Positions 9,093-19,693 of a stretch of DNA of 64,000 nt are shown here, piece by piece (the stretch's first letter is position 1; every line of letters starts with the position of its first letter). The translations under genes and the position numbers were made by a program. The stretch is from NCBI GenBank assembly GCA_965214375.1, contig OZ243947.1:620001-684000 (forward strand), read 5' to 3'. A model generated the notes under the pieces. The model searched no databases. It had not been told where the DNA came from and worked only from the letters and a program-made list of their open reading frames with translations. This DNA comes from Endobugula sp965214375. Its GTDB lineage: Bacteria > Pseudomonadota > Gammaproteobacteria > Pseudomonadales > Cellvibrionaceae.

Positions 9093-9452
9093 TTACATTG
9101 TATGGGTAGGTCGACCAGAATCCCGAATTCCTACCAAATAGGTTTCAATTTTATCGATAAGCACCGTATCGTTTTCAGAAAATTGTACGCCAATACCCGC
9201 AGAACGCTTGCCTTGTACACCTTTAGGAGATATCCACACCACCGTACCTGACACCGGGATCTTTTCAGGCTGATCAATCAGTGATAGCAAAACAAACAAT
9301 TCACTACCTATCGAATACTTTTTATTCGTAGGAATAAACAAACCGCGATTTTCAACAAAGGGCATATAGGCTGCGTACAGCGCTGTTGCGTCTTTGATGG
9401 TTAGTGTCAGTATTCCCTGAACACCACCCAGATTAAATGAACTCATTGCCAA
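9093..9452 (-). CDS. pilZ: PilZ-domain protein
   Basis: This 119-residue protein lies between holB and tatD, the usual place of the PilZ type IV pilus protein. It shows a PilZ-like beta-barrel pattern (LFIPTNKKYSIGSELFVLLS, GTVVWISPKG, AGIGVQF). It lacks an N-terminal RxxxR c-di-GMP motif, as in the canonical PilZ, which does not bind the nucleotide and instead partners PilB and FimX. It overlaps nothing; its stop lies 2 bp from the tatD start, consistent with one operon. Confidence 0.88.
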   Translation of the reverse strand: MAMSSFNLGGVQGILTLTIKDATALYAAYMPFVENRGLFIPTNKKYSIGSELFVLLSLIDQPEKIPVSGTVVWISPKGVQGKRSAGIGVQFSENDTVLIDKIETYLVGIRDSGRPTHTM

Positions 9453-9489
9453 ATCTCGCTTTGATGGTATCCACGCTGTTCTTAAGAGG

Positions 9490-10527
9490 CTAAGCTTGCC
9501 GCATTAACAGATGCCAGTCTAATAATAACTCTTCTATTAATAATTGCATATTCGGATTAGCACCTTGCAAAGCTTGTTTACGTAAGACAACTAATTTGTC
9601 ACTAAATTTAAACAACCATTGTCGATTCACGGTCTTTTGCAGTGCCAATAGACGATTTAATGCATCTCCAATCTCTTGGTCTATACCATTGCCCATTTTT
9701 TGTATCGGCGCTTTGCTCGTTAACATACCATGGATAATTCGTAACCACCACTGAGTAATATCCTGAATATCGAGTGAGAGCCAATCAGCTGCCTTAGTCA
9801 TATCAGGAGAAGGGGTTTTATGAGCTTCTGTTGCAATAGAATCCAGAGTACCAATAAATTGCCCCAGCCTATCTAGCATATCACCCTGAGCCATTGCTTT
9901 GGCGGTCAGGGGAGCTCCCCCCGCAAGCTCTAACAACATATCGGCTTGATCTATTTGCAACGTCTCCAACCATTGACGTGCACTGCTTACACTTGGCATC
10001 GGTAGTGGCAGTAATTGACAACGACTACGAATGGTTGCCATTACGGCACCGACCACATGCGTTACCAAAATAAATACCGTATCACCTGCAGGCTCTTCAA
10101 GATTCTTAAGTAAAGCATTAGCCGCGTTGATATTCAGCTGCTCTACCGGACCTAATATAACGACCTTTTTGCCTCCCTGTTGCGCCGTTTTGGTGACAAA
10201 TGCGGATAACTCACGAATTTGTTCAATCTTGATGGTTTTACTGCCCTCTTCCGGCTGGCAAATTTTTTTATCTGGATGGGTACCCGCAACGATTAACTGA
10301 CAAGGGCGACACTGACCACAAGCCAGTGCTGAACGTGGTGACGTACACAATAAAAAGTTGGCGAATGCATGTGCAAACTGCCGTTTACCAATCCCTTGGG
10401 GACCGGCAAGCAATATGGCATGTGGCGTTTTCTTCTGTAACAGTTGTTGTTGCAATCGCTCCCATACGGTGTGCTGCCAGGGATAAGGAATTGCGAAAAG
10501 AGCTTGATCAGACACAATAAAGGCCAT
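9490..10527 (-). CDS. holB: DNA polymerase III delta' subunit
   Basis: The 345-residue clamp-loader subunit has a Walker A-like GPQGIGKRQFAHAFA, the four-cysteine zinc module ACGQCRPCQL, VVILGPVEQLNINAANALLK and the SRC motif (IRSRCQLL). The reading frame is open further upstream, but the ATG at 10527 (MAFIVSDQ, with GAGAAG before it) avoids overlap with the divergent pseudouridine synthase at 10561. Only about 30 bp separate the two starts, so the promoters must be packed tightly or lie inside the genes. Confidence 0.93.
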   Translation of the reverse strand: MAFIVSDQALFAIPYPWQHTVWERLQQQLLQKKTPHAILLAGPQGIGKRQFAHAFANFLLCTSPRSALACGQCRPCQLIVAGTHPDKKICQPEEGSKTIKIEQIRELSAFVTKTAQQGGKKVVILGPVEQLNINAANALLKNLEEPAGDTVFILVTHVVGAVMATIRSRCQLLPLPMPSVSSARQWLETLQIDQADMLLELAGGAPLTAKAMAQGDMLDRLGQFIGTLDSIATEAHKTPSPDMTKAADWLSLDIQDITQWWLRIIHGMLTSKAPIQKMGNGIDQEIGDALNRLLALQKTVNRQWLFKFSDKLVVLRKQALQGANPNMQLLIEELLLDWHLLMRQA

Positions 10528-10560
10528 ATTCTTCTCAAAAAAGAATAGTACCATATAACG

Positions 10561-11199
10561 ATGAGCAAACCAGAAATACCCATTCTCTATGAAGATGAAC
10601 ATTTGTTGGTAGTTGATAAACCGGCAGATTTACTCAGTGTACCGGGAAAAGGAGGACAACATCAGGACTGCCTGATCAACCGTCTATTACCGGATTTCCC
10701 CAATGCACGTATTGTGCATCGTCTGGATATGGCAACATCCGGTATTATTGTTGTTGCATTAAACCATCAGACACAATCTGCCCTGAATCAATGCTTTGCT
10801 AACCGTGAAGTCGAGAAAAACTATATTGCTCTCGTTGCTGGCCGCTTAATAGAACAGGAGGGCTCTATTGATCTACCCCTGATCTGTGACTGGGAACGTC
10901 GCCCTAAGCAAATCGTTGACCATGAAAATGGCAAAGCGTCAAAAACAATCTATCAATGCTTACACGATTCACACGCTGGAGATGTCTCAAGAGTACAGTT
11001 ACAGCTAATCACCGGTCGATCACACCAACTACGCGTTCATATGCAGGCATTAGGGCATCCTATTTTAGGAGATGCCTTTTATGCTCCACCTGACATCTGC
11101 AAAACAAGTCCGCGTTTATTGCTACATGCTTCACAATTGATATTTAAACACCCTATTATCAATCGCAGAATGATTATTATCTCTCCTGCACCGTTTTAA
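10561..11199 (+). CDS. rluA: RluA-family rRNA/tRNA pseudouridine synthase
   Basis: The 212-residue protein has the catalytic motif HRLDMATSG (Asp at residue 57), the N-terminal ILYEDEHLLVVDKPADLLSV and the C-terminal TGRSHQLRVHMQALGHPILG. There is no S4 domain, which fits RluA (23S U746 and tRNA U32) rather than RluC or RluD. It is divergent from holB. The exact RNA target is inferred from length and domain layout. Confidence 0.88.
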   Translation: MSKPEIPILYEDEHLLVVDKPADLLSVPGKGGQHQDCLINRLLPDFPNARIVHRLDMATSGIIVVALNHQTQSALNQCFANREVEKNYIALVAGRLIEQEGSIDLPLICDWERRPKQIVDHENGKASKTIYQCLHDSHAGDVSRVQLQLITGRSHQLRVHMQALGHPILGDAFYAPPDICKTSPRLLLHASQLIFKHPIINRRMIIISPAPF

Positions 11200-11300
11200 A
11201 AAACGCAAGGTACTCCAATCGTCTCACTCATGAGTTTTTGGAACTATTACAGACGCTATGTGTCTGTGTCTTAACTAATCACTTACTGCATGGAGAACTT

Positions 11301-12665
11301 ATGTCAGAAGCATTCTATTGTATAGCGGATAACCCAGATGATTATCACGATTATTTTATGAAGGGGCTGATTAAACGTAATCCGGGACAACCTGAATTTC
11401 ATCAAGCTGTTGCAGAGGTATCTAAAACATTATTGCCGTTTATTTTTGACCATAACAAATATCTTGAATACAAAATTCTGGAAAGAATAACCGAACCTGA
11501 TCGTATTATTTCTTTTCGTGTCTGTTGGGAAGATGACAACGGCGATATACGCGTGAATCGCGGTTTTCGTGTGCAATTTAATAATACTATTGGGCCTTAT
11601 AAAGGTGGCTTACGTTTTCACCCTACAGTTAACGAAAGTGTACTTAAATTTTTGGGCTTCGAACAAATTTTCAAAAACAGCTTAACTACACTACCCATTG
11701 GCGGCGGCAAAGGTGGCTCCAACTTTAATCCAAGTGGCAAGTCTGATCGTGAAATCATGCGTTTTTGCCAATCCTTTATGACTGAACTATATCGACATAT
11801 CGGTTCCGATGTTGATGTTCCTGCGGGTGACATTGGTGTCGGTGGCCGCGAAATCTCCTACTTATTTGGTCAACACAAACGCATCGTCAATGAGTTCAAT
11901 GGTGTACTTACTGGCAAGGGGCTTGAATTTGGTGGTAGTTTAATTCGCACAGAAGCAACAGGCTACGGTTTGATTTACTTTACTGAAAATGTTCTTAACC
12001 ATGTCAGCAAATCATTAGAGGGTAAAACCTGTTTGGTATCTGGATCGGGTAATGTTGCACAATATGCGACCGAGAAACTCCTTCACAAAGGAGCAAAAGT
12101 AGTCACCATGAGTGATAGTCGCGGCACAATATATGTAAAAGAAGGTATTACTGTTGAATTACTGGAAGAAGTTAAAAAGTGTAAACTGAACAGACAGTCG
12201 CTTTCAGAATTAACCGCAAGCGGTATTGAATATCAGGAAGGAAAAAAACCATGGCCAATAGATGCCGATTTTGCATTCCCGTGTGCCACACAAAATGAAA
12301 TATTGCTATATGATGCAAAACTATTAGTAAATAACGGCTGCCAAGGGGTTTTTGAAGGAGCGAATATGCCAAGCACCAATGACGCCGTTGATTATTTACA
12401 AGAACAAGGGGTGTTGTTTGGCCCAGCCAAAGCGGCAAATGCAGGAGGCGTCGCCATTTCAGCGTTAGAAATGAGTCAAAATAGCATTGGCATGAGTTGG
12501 TCGCGTGAGGATGTCGATGAAAAACTACAAGGCATTATGAATAAAATCCATCAGACTTGTATCAAATATGGCAGTAGAAATGGCCATGTGGATTATCTTA
12601 CAGGCGCTAACATTGGTGGTTTTGTCAAAGTGGCCGACGCTATGATTTCTTATGGTGTGAACTAA
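11301..12665 (+). CDS. gdhA: NADP-specific glutamate dehydrogenase
   Basis: The 454-residue hexameric-type enzyme makes glutamate from 2-oxoglutarate and ammonia. Conserved segments are YKGGLRFHPTVNESVLKFLG, the catalytic-lysine stretch PIGGGKGGSNFNPSGKSD, VPAGDIGVGGREI, TGYGL and the Rossmann motif VSGSGNVAQYA. The ATG at 11301 follows GGAGAACTT; the open frame upstream is not used. It is monocistronic and is followed by a strong hairpin. It is fully intact. Confidence 0.96.
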   Translation: MSEAFYCIADNPDDYHDYFMKGLIKRNPGQPEFHQAVAEVSKTLLPFIFDHNKYLEYKILERITEPDRIISFRVCWEDDNGDIRVNRGFRVQFNNTIGPYKGGLRFHPTVNESVLKFLGFEQIFKNSLTTLPIGGGKGGSNFNPSGKSDREIMRFCQSFMTELYRHIGSDVDVPAGDIGVGGREISYLFGQHKRIVNEFNGVLTGKGLEFGGSLIRTEATGYGLIYFTENVLNHVSKSLEGKTCLVSGSGNVAQYATEKLLHKGAKVVTMSDSRGTIYVKEGITVELLEEVKKCKLNRQSLSELTASGIEYQEGKKPWPIDADFAFPCATQNEILLYDAKLLVNNGCQGVFEGANMPSTNDAVDYLQEQGVLFGPAKAANAGGVAISALEMSQNSIGMSWSREDVDEKLQGIMNKIHQTCIKYGSRNGHVDYLTGANIGGFVKVADAMISYGVN

Positions 12666-12695
12666 ACAACTCTCATCTATTCAATGCTTTCCACA

Positions 12696-12736
12696 CTCAC
12701 CGAACAGTTCTAGAAAAGTCAGAACTGTTCGGTGAG
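12696..12736. terminator. Bidirectional hairpin between gdhA and the AbrB-family gene
   Basis: A perfect 16-bp inverted repeat (CTCACCGAACAGTTCT and its complement) with a 9-base loop lies between two converging genes. The flanking T-runs are weak, so its use as a terminator for both genes is inferred from position and stem strength. Confidence 0.7.
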
Positions 12737-12741
12737 CAATA

Positions 12742-13803
12742 TTATCCCGCTAATTTTTCTGCCTGTTGATGTTTTTCTTGTTCTTTACTCGTCAAAATAT
12801 TTAATCCTGACGCACCAATAAACATAATGAATAAATAACGACAGGTATGTACCATCGCAACTATCCCCACATCAAAACCAAGCGCTAGTGCAATTAAAGA
12901 AATTTCAGCAATACTCCCTGGCGCCAACGCCAAGAAGAATAAGAAGTAATGCATATCCAATGCTTTACCTAAAAATACTGCAATCAAAAAAGCCATTAGC
13001 ATAGCAAACACACTAGATAGTAATGATGCTTTGACATACGGTTTGAATTCTTTAAACGATACTTTGTTTAACTTAAACCCAATACCGACTCCAAAAGTAA
13101 CCATGGCAAAGGTGACAAAAATTTCTGGCACAGGAACGGCAATTAACCCGTAGGTAAAAAATATTGCAGACGCAATCATTGGAAAAATAATATGCCCCCC
13201 TGCAATATTCAGCCTGTCGGCCAACGATCCTAGTACAAATGTAAACGCGGCAACCTGCCACAACATAGGGTCGGTGGATATTGCAAAAGACGCATGCAAT
13301 ATCTGCTCATTTGACCCCACGCCAGCCATAAAGGCAAACGCTGAAAAACAAACAATAACAAAAACCATACGCACGGTATGAATCAACGCTATTCTTGGAA
13401 ATCGTTCACCCAGATCATCTGACAATGACATTAAAAATGTTAATCCACCGGGCAAAGATGACATGAAAGCATCAATACTTGAGAATAATGGTAAACGTTT
13501 AAAATAATAAAAGCCCACGAGACTGACAAAGGATACGAAAGCAATAACAACCGCAACAAGAGAAACATAAGATGTATTAAAACTTTGAAGACTCTCGGAA
13601 ACGGAAGCGCCTAGGGCAACACCTAGAATAACTCTCATCCACCGAGAAAATATCTTTGGCGGTGACTGGATAAATTTGACCTTGCGGCACAAAACAATAA
13701 TCAGCAAGCTGCCTGTCAGCCACGGTATCGACAAATGCAATAAGAAGGCAAGCAAACCACCGATAAAACTAACAAATAATGCAAAAACCATATAAAACAA
13801 CAT
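12742..13803 (-). CDS. AbrB-family membrane protein (putative ammonia/organic permease regulator)
   Basis: This 353-residue integral membrane protein has about ten hydrophobic helices arranged as two repeats: the GG-rich IGGLLAFLLHLSIPWLTGSL near the N-terminus is echoed in the second half (LAPGSIAEISLIALALGFDV). This matches the bacterial AbrB duplication family (PF05145), named from E. coli AbrB, which is unrelated to the Bacillus transition-state regulator. Substrate unknown. It converges with gdhA. Confidence 0.82.
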   Translation of the reverse strand: MLFYMVFALFVSFIGGLLAFLLHLSIPWLTGSLLIIVLCRKVKFIQSPPKIFSRWMRVILGVALGASVSESLQSFNTSYVSLVAVVIAFVSFVSLVGFYYFKRLPLFSSIDAFMSSLPGGLTFLMSLSDDLGERFPRIALIHTVRMVFVIVCFSAFAFMAGVGSNEQILHASFAISTDPMLWQVAAFTFVLGSLADRLNIAGGHIIFPMIASAIFFTYGLIAVPVPEIFVTFAMVTFGVGIGFKLNKVSFKEFKPYVKASLLSSVFAMLMAFLIAVFLGKALDMHYFLFFLALAPGSIAEISLIALALGFDVGIVAMVHTCRYLFIMFIGASGLNILTSKEQEKHQQAEKLAG

Positions 13804-13916
13804 AACAAAATCCCTCGTTTCAGTAACAACATCTATAAATTTAAGCCAAAAGTAACTGCCTCAAGCAAAAAATTACCCAAGCATTAAAACATTTAAAAAA
13901 ATTAAATAGAGCAGTA

Positions 13917-14372
13917 TTAGCTTTTTATAACACTAACAATCATTGCCGCCTGCTGCTCAAGCCATACAACAGGTACAAAATAAGAATGGACACCATGGGC
14001 CATAATATCTTCTTCGATTTCTCATTCCATAATACTAGGAACAGAAATAACAAAATTACTACCTAATTCTTTACGAGAATTACCCGACAATGTATTTGTT
14101 ATTTCCCCTACCATATCCCTAATTAAATCATCCGTAAAAGTTGATTGACCATGTGCTGCGATCATTTTTTCCAAGAAGTCTTTAGAAGCAGTGAAATAAA
14201 TACTGCCGCCATATGTTCCGCTAATAGAAATAATTCCGGTAAAATCGGATAACACTGAATTAACACTCTCTGTCAAGTACGGTGTTTCGATTATTATTTC
14301 TGAAAACGAACGCTTTACAAAATAACTTTCCAAACAATCAACAAATGGTCTAATATCATCTACAACAACCAT
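13917..14372 (-). pseudogene. CheX-like CheY-phosphatase, interrupted by TGA
   Basis: Residues 1-116 give a CheX fold: FTGIISISGTYGGSIYF then DMVGEITNTLSGNSRKELG, the latter with the E-x2-N pair that CheX uses to attack CheY phosphate. An in-frame TGA at 14022-14024 is followed in the same frame by a coherent tail (EIEEDIMAHGVHSYFVPVVW) ending at 13917. GGA or CGA are the likely ancestral codons. The truncated product would lose the last two strands. It directly follows the response regulator (start at its stop), so the pair forms one unit with the kinase. Confidence 0.75.
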
Positions 14373-14731
14373 TAGTCCTCCAAAAGAATACTGATTGCTT
14401 CCTGCAATTCCTCTTCATTAAAAGGCTTATCCAAAAAGCCACTGGCGCCCCGCTTTAACGATTCCAGACATGTTACATAATCCGACAATGCAGACACAAC
14501 AAGAATCTTAACCTTCGGATCTATTTCAATCATTTTCGATATACATTCAACACCGTCCATTTGCGGCATTGTCAGATCCATGGTCACGACATCAGGCTTA
14601 ACAATATGCATTTTCTCAAGCGCATCTATACCATTTTTTGCCAAATATACTTCACTAAAAACATAAGTAAAACATTGTTTAATTTGTGTTCTAATGATTT
14701 CAGAATCATCAACAACCAATATTTTTTTCAT
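14372..14731 (-). CDS. CheY-like single-domain response regulator
   Basis: The receiver domain starts MKKILVVDDSEIIR, has the phospho-acceptor Asp in VVTMDLTMPQMDG, the switch Ser in VVSALS and the conserved Lys in FLDKPF; no output domain follows. I chose the ATG at 14731 over an upstream start because the open frame before it overlaps the kinase gene. It lies 20 bp after the kinase stop and abuts the CheX-like gene. This is one of the few intact genes in the cluster. Confidence 0.88.
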   Translation of the reverse strand: MKKILVVDDSEIIRTQIKQCFTYVFSEVYLAKNGIDALEKMHIVKPDVVTMDLTMPQMDGVECISKMIEIDPKVKILVVSALSDYVTCLESLKRGASGFLDKPFNEEELQEAISILLED

Positions 14732-14751
14732 CAACAAACCATCAATAAAAT

Positions 14752-17109
14752 TTAAGCCGCCATAGACGACTTGCAAGGAAGAAAAATTTTAAATGCTGTA
14801 CGTTTCCCCTTGACACTGGAAACCTGAATTTTGCTGCCAAACATTCTGACCTTTTCTGCCACAACAGATAAGCCAACGCCCCTTCCTGCATCTTGGTTAG
14901 CACTTTCTTGACTAGAAAAACCACTTTTGAAAATAGCATTTAATAGCTGCTTCTCTGAATACTCTTGAACTTCATACGCATTAACATGACCAATCTCTAA
15001 CAACTTGCTTCTGACTTTCTCATAATTAATACCAGCCCCATCATCCATATAAGTAAACACATACCCTCTTTCATAGGAATAATTAATTGACATGACAATT
15101 TGACAATCATTTATTTTTGCAGCATTTTTTCTTTGCTCTACCGTTTCAATACCATGGACCACTGAATTTCTTATTAATTGGACCGCGATATCTTTAATTG
15201 CGGTCTGATAATCTGTAGGCAATTCAATTTTAAAACCGCGGAAGTGTAAATCGACGCTCTTATTATATTTTGCTGCAATATTATCTGCCAATTGCTGCAG
15301 AGGGTACCATTCCTGCAAATACTCGGGCATATAGGAAGGGTCACCCCCTCCCTCTTTTACCAGTGAAGCAATCTTTCTAAATAATTCATCAAGCATATAG
15401 CGTTTTTGGAAGAGCTCTTCCAAGGCGAGAGCAACAGGTAGAAAATCATTACCGGCAAGCGTTTTTTTCTTTTTCAAATTATCCAGCAAATCTTCAAAAT
15501 CATGGCATTGTTTCACAAACATCTCAAAATCAATAGCGGCTGCATCACCTTTTACTTTGTGAATCAAACGATCAATATCATCAATTTTTTTCCTAAAGAA
15601 GTGATTACCTGAACCGGGATATTCCAAAATAATATTAACTTTATTCAAGGAAACATTAGTTTCTTCAAGAAAATTCATAAGTTGTTGATGAGGCATATGA
15701 AGAATGCTAGTTAACAAACTAGCCTGCTCTTGCTTTTCTTCTTTCGTTTTTTCCAGTTCTTCTTAAAGCTTGACTTCTTTGGTAATATCTTTTGCAGTAA
15801 CCAACAAGTTGGTAATTTTATTTTTACGCATTACTCGTTTAAAGGTTAAGCTTAAATACCTGGATTCTATACCACCCTTTTCATTTTCTATACTGGTTTT
15901 AACACGCCGTAAAGGATTACGTGATTGCAATAGTTCTTCTTTGATTCGACTTGAGAATAATAACTCAATATAGTCTTTTGCCATTTGCGCAACATCGACC
16001 GTCACCGCATTAAATAAGTACTTTACAAAGCTTTCACCAGCAAGATTGCTTTTCTGCAAAATTGCACTCAAATTAGCCGATTGCTGTTTAACAATCGTAT
16101 ACTCGTCATCAATCAAGAATAGGACGTCCGTTGCTGCACCTAAAATATTATCAGTTTCTTGACGGGCTTCTTGTAAAGGTTTAGCAATGATGCGACTCAA
16201 CAAAAGAATAATAAACAAACAGATTACTGCTGTAACAGCGGTTGCCGCAATTGCCGCTTGGCGCGACTCAGCAGGTTTTGCAAATGCTTCCTGATAATCT
16301 TGTTGAATTACCAGTTTCCAACCTAGACCAACCGCTTGTTTGTAGGCAATTTTATTTTTATCATCGACTGAAAATGTAAATACCTGCTCGTCAGAACCCG
16401 CTAATAAAGCTGGGTCATCCCTCATATCTTCCAACTTACCGGTTAACGATTTTTTTGTACCACCATAGGCAATTAACTTCTTTGAACCATCTACTAAGAA
16501 TGCAAAACCCGTCTCACCAATACGTAAGTCGGTTACACCTTTAGAAATGTCATCCAGCGTCGAACATTGACTCAAGGCACCGACGAAATCTCCCAAATTA
16601 TTAATCGGTACGGTCAGACACAGTAACGGCTTTTGTTGCGTTTTACCGAAAATAACCTGCTGTCCAATAGGCTCGCCATTTTTAACCTGTTGGAAATATA
16701 TTCTGTCTGAATAATTTTTAATTTTTTTGTCATCACTTCGTGTAATTGCCTGACCACTATTGTTATCCACTCGGACTGCCGTAATCGCTTTAGCATTACG
16801 TTTCATATTCAACAACAGAGGCTTTTGTCTCTCGGGCTCCATCGACTTAATATCATCTATCTGAGAAACAACACGCGATGTGTGGATATTTTTTTCAACC
16901 CAATTGTTAATATTTTGTGCAATCAACTCAGACGCATTAATCAGCTCTTTCTCAAAAAGATTTTCACGTTCATTTTGTGCTGCATGCGTCAAATATAACA
17001 AGGTAATGATTGGAATAATGGGCACAATAATAAAACCCAAAAACAGTTTTTTAAAAATATTCGGGGTTTCGGATCGGCTATTTTTGACGTTAGGCAATGG
17101 GTTAGGCAT
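14752..17109 (-). pseudogene. Cache-PAS-Hpt-ATPase (CheA-like) sensor kinase with an in-frame TAA
   Basis: Reading from ATG 17109, residues 1-448 hold TM1, a periplasmic dCache sensor (YSDRIYFQQVKNGEPIGQQV), TM2 near residue 290 and a PAS domain. TAA at 15763-15765 interrupts; the same frame resumes in a Glu/Lys-rich coiled coil (EELEKTKEEKQEQ), then an Hpt-like helix RLIHKVKGDAAAIDF with the phospho-histidine, and a CheA-type ATPase (QLIRNSVVHG, DDGAGI, GRGVGLSVV). Total about 785 codons. Fusing Cache, PAS, Hpt and a CheA ATPase without a CheW domain is unusual. The TAA sits where the coiled coil predicts Glu. CheY-like and CheX-like genes follow. Confidence 0.8.
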
Positions 17110-17538
17110 TCACTTAAGACCTCAAGAAAACAATAATCGTACACAAAACAATCAGTTTCCTAGGCGTACCCTAAATAACCAATCGAAATATAAACACTAA
17201 CTGTTAATTACTTATTACAATTATCATTTAACACCTAAATAAAAAGTTAATACAAGATAAAGTTCTCAAAAAAAATATTTTTATAGCTTTTTTGTTGATT
17301 AAGATGACAAACCGCAACACTCAAACACGCCCGGCAAGAAAATTTTTTTAGAAGATAAAGAGAGTGTTTGATTTTTAAACAAACATTAAAGCAATTTTGA
17401 AGGTTTGCAATGCCAATGTGCTTTGTCTATTTACTGAACAATGTAATAAAATCATGATGGACGAACGTGACAGGTATAAGGACGAGGCAAATCCTATAAA
17501 ATTCATGGCAACCGTTGAGAATTCTGAACGAAGCAGTA
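17110..17538. other. AT-rich intergenic region upstream of the Cache kinase
   Basis: I see no gene here. It should hold the promoter of the kinase operon. A short inverted repeat (TCAAACAC near 17322 and GTGTTTGA near 17366) spans about 45 bp with a T-rich loop. Confidence 0.5.
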
Positions 17539-18085
17539 TTAAAAACTATCATAGCCAACACGTTGTATGACATCATTATAAAAAGCACCCTGCTGTGACT
17601 CGGACAGAATACTTTTTTTTATCGCCTCTAATAAGGCGTCTAAATCAGAATATTGGTTAAATACGTTTTACAGACGATAAATGCCATAGGCCCAATATAG
17701 TTGGTTAAACACTCTTCAATTATCTCTTTTTGCTGACTATTGATAACGTCAGAGTTTGTAGTGTTTGGAGCACCTGAAACATTTTGTTGGGCGATGGACA
17801 ACAGTTTTTCCAGTATTTTTGATGTCGGAGGGAGTTCTTGCCATCGATCAGGAATGGTTTTTTTTTGAAAACGACAGTTGCCTACCTCAAAATCAGACAA
17901 AGAATCAATCGCCTTTATTCCTTTTTGGCTGAGCAATAAATATAAATAATACTGCCATTTTTCAGAACACTCTGTGCAGATTTATTTTTAGAGCCAACAA
18001 TAGAAAAAATACCTGTTTGACGGCCCTTACAATATAACGCTAGCTGCTCAATAATATTTTTTAGTGGAAGCTGATGATCAGGCAT
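17539..18085 (-). pseudogene. DUF4388-like protein broken by two frameshifts
   Basis: Three frames together give one protein of about 180 residues: MPDHQLPLKNIIEQLALYCK then GRQTGIFSIVGSKNKSA and VLKNGSIIYIY, then (frame shift near 17940) LLSQKGIKAIDSLSDFEVGN, then (shift near 17660, at a run of four A) LDALLEAIKKSILSE. The pattern of a short effector-type domain whose turn carries a G-x-I-x-x hairpin followed by KGxxAI is that of DUF4388/PATAN proteins, which in other bacteria couple to phosphotransfer systems. Its start overlaps the end of the Cache-HAMP gene. Confidence 0.6.
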
Positions 18086-19204
18086 ATATTACTGAGTCGT
18101 TTTCGATCTAGAATTTTTCGTAATTTCGACATTGCAATAAACAAGCTCACGGACATTCGCTGAATTGATCTGGCCAGATCACCAATTTCATCATGTCGAT
18201 CCGTTTCCGGTACCGATATACCAAATTTACCTCGGCTAATTTGATCCGCAGCCAGAGTGAACTTTCGAATCGGACGACTAAATCGCTGCGCTAATCACAA
18301 AGCAACCAACAACAAACAACACAACTATTGTTACCGCCAATAAAATTAGGGCGTTTTTCTTAGCCCGTTTGGCAACTTGATACGCTTCATCGTAATGTTG
18401 CTGTGCTATTAAGAACCAACCTTGCTGAGTCTCTTTACGATAGGCGACAATCTTCTTACCATTTTCTTCAAACACAAAATTTTTACGGCTTATGGGCGTA
18501 TCATTCCTTAGAACCGGATGATTGCTTAAATCTTGCAATTCAGACGTTACATCTCCGTCACCATGTACAATCAGGCGATGTTTACTATCAACGAAAATCG
18601 CATAGCCCGTCTTACCAATACGATTTTTTGTGACTGTATTTGATAACGCTTACAGAGTCATCCCCAGTGCAATAACGCCTTTTTTGCTTCCATCATCTGC
18701 AATAATCGGTTTTGCCAATATGGATGATGGCTTTCCTGACGTGTTACCAATTAACAATTGCTGACCCAGCTGTTTTCCTCCTATAGCATCCTGAAAGTAT
18801 GTTCGATCACTGTAATTTTTTCTCGGTTTGCCTGCGCTACGTGCAATATTGTTACCGTCAGGTAAAAAAGTGATGGCCAAATATATCCAGTCGTAGGTAT
18901 TACTCATGTCTTTCAATACCGGCAATTGTCTCTCACTATCCATAGCATAAATATCTGGTGTGGCTGCATTTTGCTGCAACAACAATAAATTCATAGATGT
19001 CCAGTCATCCACACTTTGTGTTAATGAATCAGTGTTATGAACCAAATTTCTGTAAATTTGATCTGACCAATGCGCTTGTGCTTTTTCAATGCCGATATAC
19101 CATAAACCGAATAATGGAATGGCGGCAACAAAGGCTATTGTAAAAAGTATCTGCGGGAAAATGCCTAAGGCTTTACCGGGAGGCTGTACAGAAGACACCA
19201 TCAA
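18061..19204 (-). pseudogene. Cache-HAMP membrane sensor without an output domain, broken
   Basis: Residues 1-184 hold TM1 and a dCache sensor (NYSDRTYFQDAIGGKQLGQQ). TAA at 18650-18652 interrupts in frame; reading resumes with TVTKNRIGKTGYAIFVDSKH and TM2 (ILLAVTIVVLFVVGCFVI). A frameshift near 18285 then leads into a HAMP domain (RFSRPIRKFTLAADQISRG, DRHDEIGDLARSIQRM) that ends about 35 residues later with no kinase or methyl-accepting domain. It is a paralogue of the Cache half of the kinase at 14752. Its 3' end overlaps the DUF4388-like gene, hinting that the latter is its partner. Confidence 0.72.
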
Positions 19205-19418
19205 AGATCACCTTTATTGTTATTCTCTAATGATAAAAGATTTTATTGCAAACCAAGAATCATGAACAAGCAACAAGCCGCATGTGGTCATAACGGCGAT
19301 TTTATTCTTTTTGTTTACGGCAATATTGAAGACGTTAACAGCATACTACGCGCAACAATGGAACCGGCCCTGAGAATATCTACTGATAAGAGGTATTTTG
19401 ACGATGACGCGTTGGAAA

Positions 19419-19495
19419 TGGCGGACCGGACGGGACTCGAACCCGCGACCTCCGGCGTGACAGGCCGGCATTCTAACCAGCTGAACTACCGGTCC
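19419..19495 (-). tRNA. tRNA-Asp (GTC)
   Basis: The minus strand folds as a complete 77-base cloverleaf starting GGACCGGTAGTTCAGCTGG, with anticodon GTC in CTGTCAC, T-loop GGTTCGAGTCC and an encoded CCA. Confidence 0.96.
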
Positions 19496-19516
19496 GTAGA
19501 ATGAATTCTCGTTATT

Positions 19517-19592
19517 TGGTGGGTGGTACAGGGATCGAACCTGTGACCTACGCCTTGTAAGGGCGCCGCTCTCCCAGCTGAGCTAACCACCC
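19517..19592 (-). tRNA. tRNA-Val (TAC)
   Basis: The minus strand gives a 76-base cloverleaf starting GGGTGGTTAGCTCAGCTGG, anticodon TAC in CTTACAA, T-loop GGTTCGATCCC and an encoded CCA. It lies 21 bp from tRNA-Asp and is probably co-transcribed with it. Confidence 0.96.
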
Positions 19593-19693
19593 CCTGAACG
19601 AGAGGGCGCATTCTACCCGAATCCCGGTTTATGTCAAACACTTTCTTTAGTGCCCCCCATTACCATGGAAACTGTTAAAATCCCCTCAAATAT

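Noticed and set aside
10293..10583. 96-codon frame on the minus strand over holB and the rluA start
   Set aside because: It lies in another frame of holB; the HolB frame has all the family motifs.
19217..19504. 95-codon open frame over the tRNA-Asp gene
   Set aside because: It crosses a complete tRNA on the other strand; the frame is open by chance.
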